NCBI GenBank assembly: GCA_002347365.1
Contig: DDWT01000025.1
Span: 1-19,416 of the forward strand
From: Actinobacteria bacterium UBA2279
GTDB taxonomy: Bacteria; Actinomycetota; Coriobacteriia; Anaerosomatales; Anaerosomataceae
Direction: 5' to 3'
Length of the DNA: 19,416 bases
In this document: positions 6,509-13,065 of the stretch, one piece after another
Position numbering within the stretch: the first letter of the stretch is position 1
How the letters are laid out: every line of letters begins with the position of its first letter
Notes under the pieces: model-generated
Seen by the model: only the letters and a program-made list of their open reading frames with translations
Database searches by the model: none
What the model was told of the DNA's origin: nothing
Position numbers and translations under genes: made by a program

Positions 6509-6524
6509 GGGTAAACGTTTACCC
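6509..6524. promoter_or_regulatory. LacI-family operator, perfect 16-base palindrome
   Basis: GGGTAAACGTTTACCC is fully self-complementary with the central CG step typical of LacI/GalR family operators. It sits between the predicted promoter and the first gene of the operon, and the divergent neighbour is a LacI family gene. A binding role is strongly suggested but not shown. Confidence 0.8.
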
Positions 6525-6551
6525 AACCATGTGTTCTGGAGGGAGTTTGCT

Positions 6552-7535
6552 ATGGCCGTACTCAAGAGATCTAGGTTCATAGCGCTGCTGGCGATCGTCG
6601 CCCTGCTCGTGGGTAGTCTCGCCGGTTGCGCGACCAAGGACGACGGTGACACGTCGACCGACGGAACGACGACCGAGAAGCTCAAGGTCGGTTTGGTGCA
6701 GATCAACCAGCAGGCGATCTTCTTCAACCAGATGAACGATGGGGCACAGGAAGCCGCCGACGAACTGGGCATCGATCTCACGATCTTCAACGCCAACGAT
6801 GATGCTGCCAAGCAAAACGAGGGTGTTGCGAACTTCGTGACACAGGGCTTTGACGCGATCATCGTCGTAGCCATCGATGTCGAGGGTATCAAGCCCGCAC
6901 TTCAGGAAGCCAAGGCTGCCGGTATCCCGGTCGTCGCGGTGGACGCCGTGGTCGAAGACGATGCGGTCAACGTCCAGGTCGGCGTGGACAACGCCGCGGC
7001 TGGCGCTGAGATCGGCCAGTTCGTGGCCGACTACATGGATGAGAACGCAGTCGCCAACAAGAACATCGGCATCATCGGCGCACTGAACTCGTTCATCCAG
7101 AACCTGCGCAAGGACAGCTTCGTGGAAGTCGTCGAGGCTGCCGGCGCCACGATCACGCAGGTCGTTGACGGTCAGAACCGTCAGGAAGCTGCGATGACGG
7201 CTGCCGAGAACCTGTTCACCGCTCAGCAGGACACGAGCATCATGTATGCAACGGGTGAACCGGCGATGGTCGGTGCGGTTGCTGCTGTACGCTCGCAGGA
7301 CAAGGGCGCATCGGTGAAGCTGTTCGGGTGGGACCTCACGGCTGAGGTCATCACCGGTATCGACGATGGCTTCGTTCTGGGCGTCGTGCAGCAGGATCCG
7401 AAGACTGAGGGCTACGAGGCCGTCAAGGCCTGCAAGACCCTTATCGAGGGCGGTTCTGTTGCGTCGTTCATCGACGTGCCGATCGTGATCGTCACCAAGG
7501 CGAACGTGGAGCCGTATCGCGCGATCTTCAAGTAG
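6552..7535 (+). CDS. Sugar/nucleoside ABC importer, solute-binding lipoprotein (RbsB-like, peripla_BP_4)
   Basis: A 327-residue secreted lipoprotein. It has a basic start (VLKRSRF), a hydrophobic segment and a lipobox LAGC with the acylated Cys at residue 26, followed by an acidic, threonine-rich linker. The rest is a type I periplasmic-binding fold of the ribose-binding class: KVGLVQINQQAIFFNQMNDGAQEAADELG, IVVAIDVEGIKPALQEAKAAGIPVVAVDA, GIIGALNSFIQNLRKDSF and FGWDLTAEVITGIDDGFVLGVVQQDP. It would capture a pentose or nucleoside-like ligand outside the membrane and hand it to the permease. The start is ATG 6552 because GGAGGGA lies just upstream; the GTG at 6531 falls before that site. It is the first gene of the operon, 31 bases ahead of the ATPase. 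Confidence 0.92.
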   Translation: MAVLKRSRFIALLAIVALLVGSLAGCATKDDGDTSTDGTTTEKLKVGLVQINQQAIFFNQMNDGAQEAADELGIDLTIFNANDDAAKQNEGVANFVTQGFDAIIVVAIDVEGIKPALQEAKAAGIPVVAVDAVVEDDAVNVQVGVDNAAAGAEIGQFVADYMDENAVANKNIGIIGALNSFIQNLRKDSFVEVVEAAGATITQVVDGQNRQEAAMTAAENLFTAQQDTSIMYATGEPAMVGAVAAVRSQDKGASVKLFGWDLTAEVITGIDDGFVLGVVQQDPKTEGYEAVKACKTLIEGGSVASFIDVPIVIVTKANVEPYRAIFK

Positions 7536-7566
7536 CAGGTACACCGGAAGCGTCGTGGAGGGTGCT

Positions 7567-8322
7567 ATGACCGCAAGCGAGAAGCAGCCGGATCGTGTTG
7601 TCCTCAAAGACATACGCAAACGATTCGGCATGGTTGAGGCGTTGCGGGGAGTCACCCTCCGCGTCGCCCCCGGCGAAGTCGTCGGACTGGTCGGCGACAA
7701 CGCAGCGGGTAAGTCGACGCTGATGAAGGTGCTGTCGGGTGCGTATCTGCCCGACAGCGGTGAGATCTGGGTCGATGGCGTTCGCATGGATTACACGACG
7801 CCGCGTCAGGCGCAGCTCATGGGCATCGAGATGGTCTACCAGGACCTCGCCCTGTGCGACGACATCGACGTGGCGGGCAATATCTTCCTCGGCCGCGAAC
7901 CGCGGCTCGCGGGAGGCATCGCGTTGGACCGGAAGCGGATGCATGCCGATGCGCGGCGGCTCCTGGACTCGCTGCACATCCGGATCCCCTTCACCGACCT
8001 GCCCGTGCGCAACCTCTCCGGAGGCCAGCGGCAGGCGGTCGCCATTGCACGTGCGGTGCATTTCGAGCCGCGTCTGCTCGTGTTGGACGAGCCCACCGCC
8101 GCTCTTGCGGTATCCGAGGTCCAGACCGTGCTCGAGCTCATCAAGCGGGTCGCTGCACGTGACGTGGGTGTCATCTTGATCACCCACCGCATGCAGGACC
8201 TGTTCGAGGTCTGCGACCGGCTGTGCGTCATGTACGAAGGTACGCTGCGAGCCGACCTGGTAGCAGCGGAGACGTCGCTTGAGACTCTCGTGCAAGAGAT
8301 CGTGGGAGGGGGACACCGATGA
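7567..8322 (+). CDS. ABC importer ATPase, single-domain sugar type
   Basis: A 251-residue ATP-binding subunit. It has Walker A GDNAAGKST, a Q-loop in MVYQDLALCDDIDVAGNIFLG, the signature LSGGQRQAVAIARA, Walker B LLVLDEPTAAL and the H-loop His in ILITHRM. Sequence style is that of the ribose/xylose class (RbsA-like), but only one nucleotide-binding domain is present, whereas RbsA carries two in tandem; such short forms, presumably acting as homodimers, are common. The usual GAGKST is GDNAAGKST here, a mild change. The start is ATG 7567 behind GGAGGG; the GTG at 7555 includes that site and is rejected. The stop overlaps the permease start (ATGA). Confidence 0.92.
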   Translation: MTASEKQPDRVVLKDIRKRFGMVEALRGVTLRVAPGEVVGLVGDNAAGKSTLMKVLSGAYLPDSGEIWVDGVRMDYTTPRQAQLMGIEMVYQDLALCDDIDVAGNIFLGREPRLAGGIALDRKRMHADARRLLDSLHIRIPFTDLPVRNLSGGQRQAVAIARAVHFEPRLLVLDEPTAALAVSEVQTVLELIKRVAARDVGVILITHRMQDLFEVCDRLCVMYEGTLRADLVAAETSLETLVQEIVGGGHR

Positions 8323-9338
8323 CGGGTTCGAGGAAACACCCGGTGCCCTCGACGCCCGGCGTCGGCTCAAAAGGTTCGCATGTGCGCGGATGGGTGATGA
8401 GCAATGTACTCACCATCGCCGTGGCCGTTGTGCTGTTGGTGCTGCTCGTGGTGTTCAGCGCGACAGCTGATAGTTTCCTGACGCTTCCCAATGTCTTGAA
8501 CATGCTGCGTCAGATCGCCCCGACCCTTGTGGTCGCCGTGACCATGACGCTGGTCATCACCACGTCAGGCATCGACCTGTCCGTGGGTTCTATCGTCGCG
8601 TTGTCGGGTTCGCTTCTGGCCATCTGGGTCAAGGGCGGGATGGATCCGACACTGGCGCTCGGTCTTGTCCTTCTGCTTGGGGTGACGGTCGGCGGCGTCA
8701 ACGGATGGTTCTCCTCCTACCAGGGATTGCCGCCATTCATCGTCACACTGGCGACGTTGTCGATCGTGCGTGGCACGGCGCTGCTCGTGACAGGTGGCTA
8801 CTCCACACCCATCTCGGGCGATGCGTGGATCACGGTGCTCGGCCAGGGACGTGTGGCCGGGGTGCCGGTGCCTGCCATCGTCGCACTCATCGTCGCGATC
8901 ATCGGCTGGTTCCTGTTCACCCAGACGCCGTTCGGCCGCTATGTCGTGGGCCTGGGCTCGAACGCCGAGTCACTGCGCCGCACGGGCGTCAACACCCGGC
9001 TCGTCGGGCTGGTCGTCTACATCCTGTCCGGCCTGGCCGCCGCCGTCGCAGGCGTTCTGATCGCAACGCGGCTCGCGTCGGGCTCCTCTAACGCCGGCGT
9101 GGGCTTCGAGCTTGAGGTCATCACCGCCGTCGTCTTGGGCGGGACGTCTCTGCTCGGCGGACGCGGCAGTGTCGTGGGTACGGCGCTCGGCGCGCTCGTG
9201 CTTGGAGTGATCGCCAACGGGCTCGTGCTGCTGCACGTTTCGCCGTTCTACGTCCAGATCGTCCAGGGCGCCATCCTGCTGCTCGCGATCTTCCTCAACA
9301 CGCGGATCTTCTCGAGATTCGGGACTGTGAGTCGCTGA
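8319..9338 (+). CDS. ABC importer permease, RbsC-like (BPD_transp_2)
   Basis: A 339-residue inner-membrane permease of the ribose/xylose/nucleoside class. A polar head of about 26 residues is followed by eight to ten hydrophobic segments. The class motifs are visible: TLVITTSGIDLSVGSIVALSG, LPPFIVTLATLSIVRG, FGRYVVGLGSNAESLRRTGVNT (the loop that contacts the ATPase) and VITAVVLGGTSLLGGRGSVVGTALGAL. As the only permease gene it probably forms a homodimer with two copies of the ATPase. The ATG at 8319 is behind a strong GGGAGGGGG site and overlaps the ATPase stop; its own stop overlaps the next gene (ATGA). It transports whatever the lipoprotein binds. Confidence 0.93.
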   Translation: MTGSRKHPVPSTPGVGSKGSHVRGWVMSNVLTIAVAVVLLVLLVVFSATADSFLTLPNVLNMLRQIAPTLVVAVTMTLVITTSGIDLSVGSIVALSGSLLAIWVKGGMDPTLALGLVLLLGVTVGGVNGWFSSYQGLPPFIVTLATLSIVRGTALLVTGGYSTPISGDAWITVLGQGRVAGVPVPAIVALIVAIIGWFLFTQTPFGRYVVGLGSNAESLRRTGVNTRLVGLVVYILSGLAAAVAGVLIATRLASGSSNAGVGFELEVITAVVLGGTSLLGGRGSVVGTALGALVLGVIANGLVLLHVSPFYVQIVQGAILLLAIFLNTRIFSRFGTVSR

Positions 9339-10384
9339 TGACTCGCGTACGGACCGTCGCCGGTGATATCGACTCGTCGTCTCTCGGCATCACGCTGTTC
9401 CACGAGCACATACTGCTCGATGGCACAGCCGGGTGGCACGAGGCGCAGGCCGATGACGCCGAGGGACGGGAGATAGCAAGCGCGCCTGTCCGGATGGAGT
9501 ATCTGGACCGGCTCCACAACGACCCGTACCTGTCGCTCGACAACACGCGGTTGGACAGCATCGATGACGCGGTGGCCGAGACGGGGTACTTCGCTTCGCT
9601 CGGCGGCAGGACGATCATCGACGTGACTCTGGACGCCATCGGTCGGGACCCGCATGGACTCCGTGACATCGCCGGGCGGATCGGTCTCAACATCATCATG
9701 GGATCCGGGTTCTATCTGGAGCGCGGTCACCCGCCCGGACTGGCGTCGATGACGGCGGCGGATGTGGCGGACCACATCGTGCACGACGTGGAAGTGGGCG
9801 TAGACGGCATCTGTGCCGGAGTGATCGGCGAGATCGGCGTGGGCCTGCATTTTGCGGCTTCCGAGGAGAAGGTGCTACGGGGAGCTGCCCGGGCGCAGGT
9901 GCGCACGGGAGTGCCGCTCTCGGTCCACATCCCCGCGTGGCTGCGCTACGGTCACAGGGTGCTCGATATCGTTGAGGAGGAGGACTGCGATCCGCACGCG
10001 GTCGTGCTGTGCCACATGAACCCGAGCGCGGTTGACCCGGCGTATCAGCGTTCACTCGCCGACAGAGGGGCGTGGATCGAGTACGACATGCTCGGCATGG
10101 ACTACTACTATCCGGGCGAAGGACAGAGTCCGAGCGACGCGGATAATGCCAACGCGATCGCCGGGTTGGTGGCCGACGGCTACGCCGGAAGCCTGCTCAT
10201 GTCACACGACATCTTCTTCAAGACGCTCCTTCGCCGCTACGGCGGCGGGGGATACGGCCACGTGCTGGCGAACTTCGTCCCGCGCCTGGAGCGTCATGGC
10301 GTCTCGCGAGAGACGTCGCTTAGCATCCTCACAGACAATCCGAGGACGGTATTCGAGTCCGCGGCGAAGGGAGAACGGACATGA
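9338..10384 (+). CDS. Phosphotriesterase-family metal-dependent hydrolase (PHP/lactonase type)
   Basis: A 348-residue binuclear metal hydrolase of the phosphotriesterase branch of the amidohydrolase superfamily. All expected ligands are visible: H22-x-H24 in LFHEHILLD, the bridging residue E165 in IGEIGVG, H197 in SVHIP, H226 in LCHMN and D291 in MSHDIFF. A glutamate instead of the carboxylated lysine of true phosphotriesterases is characteristic of PHP-like members. Relatives hydrolyse lactones or phosphoesters, often with sugar-like substrates. The gene is coupled by ATGA overlaps to the permease before it and to the GATase1-like gene after it, so its substrate is most likely the imported compound or a breakdown product. 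Organophosphate degradation is unlikely to be its natural role. Confidence 0.88.
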   Translation: MTRVRTVAGDIDSSSLGITLFHEHILLDGTAGWHEAQADDAEGREIASAPVRMEYLDRLHNDPYLSLDNTRLDSIDDAVAETGYFASLGGRTIIDVTLDAIGRDPHGLRDIAGRIGLNIIMGSGFYLERGHPPGLASMTAADVADHIVHDVEVGVDGICAGVIGEIGVGLHFAASEEKVLRGAARAQVRTGVPLSVHIPAWLRYGHRVLDIVEEEDCDPHAVVLCHMNPSAVDPAYQRSLADRGAWIEYDMLGMDYYYPGEGQSPSDADNANAIAGLVADGYAGSLLMSHDIFFKTLLRRYGGGGYGHVLANFVPRLERHGVSRETSLSILTDNPRTVFESAAKGERT

Positions 10385-11130
10385 CAAGAGTACTCATCGC
10401 CGGTGAGTCGTGGGTCAGTGAAGCGACCCACTACAAGGGCTTTGACTCGTTCACCTCGGTCACGTTCCACACAGGCGTGGACCCGCTGCGCGACGCGCTG
10501 CAGGCGTCGGGTATCGAAGTCGTCTACATGCCTGCACATGAGGTCCCGGCTCGCTTTCCCGCAGACGTCGCCGCGTTTTCCGAATACGACGTCGTGTTGC
10601 TCTCCGACATCGGGGCCAACAGCATCCTCATCCATCCCGATACGTGGCTGCAGGGCAAGACCACTCCCAACCGCCTCAAGGCGCTGGCCGAGTGGGTGCG
10701 AGGCGGTGGGGGCCTGATGATGGCGGGCGGCTACATGAGCTTCCAGGGCTTCGAGGGCAAGGCGATGTATCGCCGTACGGCCGTAGATGAGGTGCTTCCG
10801 TCGGTCATCGACCCGTGGGATGACCGCGTCGAGGTACCCGAGGGCGTCCGACCGGTGGTGGTGGATGGCTCGCACCCGATCCTGGCAGGCATCAGCGGCG
10901 AGTGGCCGGCGCTTCTCGGCTACAACCGGTTCGGGCTGAAAGACGACGCGACCCTGCTCGTGAGCACGGGCGATGACCCGCTGCTCGCCGTGAGGGAGGT
11001 CGGAGACGGTCGCACGCTGGCGTGGGCGTCTGACATCGGACCGCACTGGTGTCCCGACCCCTTCGTCGAGTGGCCCGGGTACAGACGACTCTTCGCTCAG
11101 GCCATGCGTTGGCTGTCGAAGGAGGCGTGA
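10381..11130 (+). CDS. GATase1-like protein (putative glutamine amidotransferase fold, DUF1355/ThuA-like)
   Basis: A 249-residue soluble protein with a class I amidotransferase-like alpha/beta fold. The pattern is TRVLIAGESWVSEATHYKGFDSF at the start, YDVVLLSDIGANSI, LAEWVRGGGGLMMAGGYMSFQG (where the nucleophile elbow would lie), then a late strand GRTLAWASDIGPHWCPDPF. No Cys is found at the elbow, where GGYMS replaces the usual GxCxG, so genuine glutaminase activity is doubtful. A cysteine and His occur late in GPHWCPD. Such proteins are annotated as putative amidotransferases or ThuA-like and occur beside sugar transporters. It overlaps the hydrolase gene by ATGA and lies three bases before the nucleoside hydrolase. 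Its reaction is unknown. Confidence 0.75.
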   Translation: MTRVLIAGESWVSEATHYKGFDSFTSVTFHTGVDPLRDALQASGIEVVYMPAHEVPARFPADVAAFSEYDVVLLSDIGANSILIHPDTWLQGKTTPNRLKALAEWVRGGGGLMMAGGYMSFQGFEGKAMYRRTAVDEVLPSVIDPWDDRVEVPEGVRPVVVDGSHPILAGISGEWPALLGYNRFGLKDDATLLVSTGDDPLLAVREVGDGRTLAWASDIGPHWCPDPFVEWPGYRRLFAQAMRWLSKEA

Positions 11131-11133
11131 GGG

Positions 11134-12066
11134 GTGGGAGTACCGATCATCCTGGACTGCGATCCCGGGCACGACGACGCCCTTGCCATCCTGCTGGCTA
11201 ACGCCAGTCCCGCAGTGGAGCTACTGGCGATAACCACTGTGGGCGGGAATCAGACGGTGGAGAAGTGCACCATCAACGCGCGACGGATCTGTTCGGCGGC
11301 GGGCATCACCGACGTGCCGATCGCTTCTGGAGCGGCAGGCCCGCTGACCGGCGACCTGCATATCGGCGAGTACGTTCACGGCGTGTCCGGGTTGGACGGT
11401 CCGGCGTGGGGCGAGCCGCTTGTTCAGGCCACAAACGAACCTGCGGTGGAGCTCATCGTCAGGATGCTCCGCGAGCATCCTGAGCCCGTCACACTGGTGG
11501 CGGTAGGCCCTCTGACCAACATAGCGCTCGTGTTGCGCGACCATCCTGACGTTGCCGGCAACATCCGCGAGATCGTGATCATGGGCGGCTCGACCGAGCG
11601 CGGCAACGATACGCCGTATGCCGAGTTCAACATCAAAGTAGACCCCGAGGCGGCAGCGATCGTGTTCGCGGGTGAGCCGCAGGTGACGATGTGCGGGCTC
11701 AATATCACGCATCAAGCGCTTGCGACACCCGATGTTATCGAGCGGCTGACCGGACTCCACACGCGGATGGGCGACCTGTGCGTCGAGTTGCTGACGTTCT
11801 TCTCGGCCTCGTACCTGCGTACATGGGGCTTCACGTCTCCGCCGCTTCACGATCCGGTAGCTGTGATGCGGGTCATCGACCCGTCTGTGGTCGAGTGCCT
11901 GCCTGAGCCTGTCGCGATAGAGACAGAAGGGCGCTATACGCGTGGGGCCACGGTGGTGGACCTGCATCATCTCTCCGGGGACCCCGATAACGCGCTGGTC
12001 GCGATGAGACTCGATCGCGATCGGTTCTGGGACACGATGATCTCGGCGGTGGCCAGCTATGAGTGA
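11134..12066 (+). CDS. Inosine-uridine preferring nucleoside hydrolase family protein
   Basis: A 310-residue N-ribohydrolase. The Ca-binding N-terminal cluster DCDPGHDDA has D10, D14 and D15; the later metal Asp is D240 in PPLHDPVAVM. Other family stretches are TTVGGNQTVEKCTINARRI, VTLVAVGPLTNIAL, IVIMGGSTERGNDTPYAEFNIKVDPEAAAIVF and GLNITHQAL. The enzyme cleaves the N-glycosidic bond of ribonucleosides to give free base and ribose. The sequence style recalls the pyrimidine-preferring Rih proteins, but specificity cannot be read safely. The start is GTG 11134, eight bases after GGAGG at 11121-11125. The 3' end overlaps the ribokinase start by eight bases, matching product (ribose) to consumer. 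Confidence 0.93.
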   Translation: MGVPIILDCDPGHDDALAILLANASPAVELLAITTVGGNQTVEKCTINARRICSAAGITDVPIASGAAGPLTGDLHIGEYVHGVSGLDGPAWGEPLVQATNEPAVELIVRMLREHPEPVTLVAVGPLTNIALVLRDHPDVAGNIREIVIMGGSTERGNDTPYAEFNIKVDPEAAAIVFAGEPQVTMCGLNITHQALATPDVIERLTGLHTRMGDLCVELLTFFSASYLRTWGFTSPPLHDPVAVMRVIDPSVVECLPEPVAIETEGRYTRGATVVDLHHLSGDPDNALVAMRLDRDRFWDTMISAVASYE

Positions 12067-12946
12067 AGTAGTCGTGGTAGGCAGCATCAACGTGGATCTG
12101 TCGATCCCTGTGGCGCACGCTCCCAACCGCGGCGAGACCATGCTGGGCGGTGACCTGACGCGGGGACCGGGCGGTAAGGGCGCCAACCAGGCGGCTGGCT
12201 GTGCCCGTCTTGGCCGGTCGGTCACGATGATCGGGGCCGTTGGCGATGACCCCGAGGGTGCCTGGATGGTCGATCTGCTTTCGGCTGAAGGGATCGACAC
12301 GTCCTACATTCGCACCCTGGAGGCGGCGACCGGACAGGCGGTCATCCTTGTCGAGCCGGACGGGGAGAGCACCATCGTGGTGGCGCCCGGCGCTAACGCG
12401 GCACTGAGTGTGGGTGACATCCATGCGGTACGGGATGTCATTTCCGGGGCGCGCTGTGTCCTTGTGCAGCAGGAGATCGATGCTGCCGTGGTCCGTGAGG
12501 TCGCCCGCATCGCGCGCGGGCTCTTCGTCCTGAACCCTGCTCCGTCGCGGCCGTTGGCTCCGGAAGTCCTTGACCGTGTCGATGTGCTGGTGCCTAACCG
12601 GTTCGAGCTCGCCGACCTGTGCGGACGACCCGCCGCCGGGTCATTGGATGAGATCGCGGCTATGGCCGGATCGCTTGAGGGTCCGTCAGCCGTGGTCGTG
12701 ACCCTCGGCTCGAACGGAGCGCTGGTGGTGGAGAACGGCGAGCACTTCCATGTGCCGCAGCGTGATGTGGTAGCCGTGGATGCCACCGCTGCCGGAGATA
12801 CGTTCTGCGCGGCGCTGGTGGACGGTCTCCTGGACGGCCTGACCACCCTTGAGGCAGCCCGGAGGGCTAATCTGTCGGCGGCCTACACGGTGGAGCGGCC
12901 CGGCGCCTTGTCGTCGATGCCGTTCCGCGAAGACCTGACGTTGTAA
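12059..12946 (+). CDS. rbsK: Ribokinase (PfkB family)
   Basis: A 295-residue PfkB sugar kinase that would make ribose 5-phosphate from ribose and ATP. The opening VVVVGSINVDLSIPVAHAPNRGETMLG and the glycine signature GPGGKGANQAAGCARLG are ribokinase hallmarks. The second signature DATAAGDTFCAALVDGLL holds the catalytic base D247, and VPNRFELADLCG is the usual ribokinase NxxE-like region. It is the last gene of the importer operon, overlapping the nucleoside hydrolase by eight bases, and it fits as the step that traps the released sugar. No terminator is evident in the 119-base gap that follows. Related kinases for other pentoses or nucleosides are not excluded, but ribose is the best guess. 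Confidence 0.9.
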   Translation: MSEVVVVGSINVDLSIPVAHAPNRGETMLGGDLTRGPGGKGANQAAGCARLGRSVTMIGAVGDDPEGAWMVDLLSAEGIDTSYIRTLEAATGQAVILVEPDGESTIVVAPGANAALSVGDIHAVRDVISGARCVLVQQEIDAAVVREVARIARGLFVLNPAPSRPLAPEVLDRVDVLVPNRFELADLCGRPAAGSLDEIAAMAGSLEGPSAVVVTLGSNGALVVENGEHFHVPQRDVVAVDATAAGDTFCAALVDGLLDGLTTLEAARRANLSAAYTVERPGALSSMPFREDLTL

Positions 12947-13027
12947 GTGACGACTCTCGCCGCTGCCGGGATACTCACCAGACACCTTAAGCCACCCACA
13001 GGTACTAGTGTTCGCGTGAACGAACGA

Positions 13028-13036
13028 TGGTATGCT
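13028..13036 (+). promoter_or_regulatory. Extended -10 element of the histidine kinase gene
   Basis: TGG-TATGCT, followed one base later by CAGCC, lies 35 bases before GTG 13066. No clear -35 is seen. This placement makes the in-frame ATG at 13027 an unlikely start, since it would not be transcribed from here. Confidence 0.45.
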
Positions 13037-13065
13037 GCAGCCGGTGTCTTCAACGGGGGCTGGCA

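Noticed and set aside
13027..13065. ATG 13027 as start of the histidine kinase
   Set aside because: It overlaps the extended -10 and adds a cysteine-rich head with no hydrophobic or family similarity; GTG 13066 has a G-rich ribosome binding site and leads straight into the first membrane helix.
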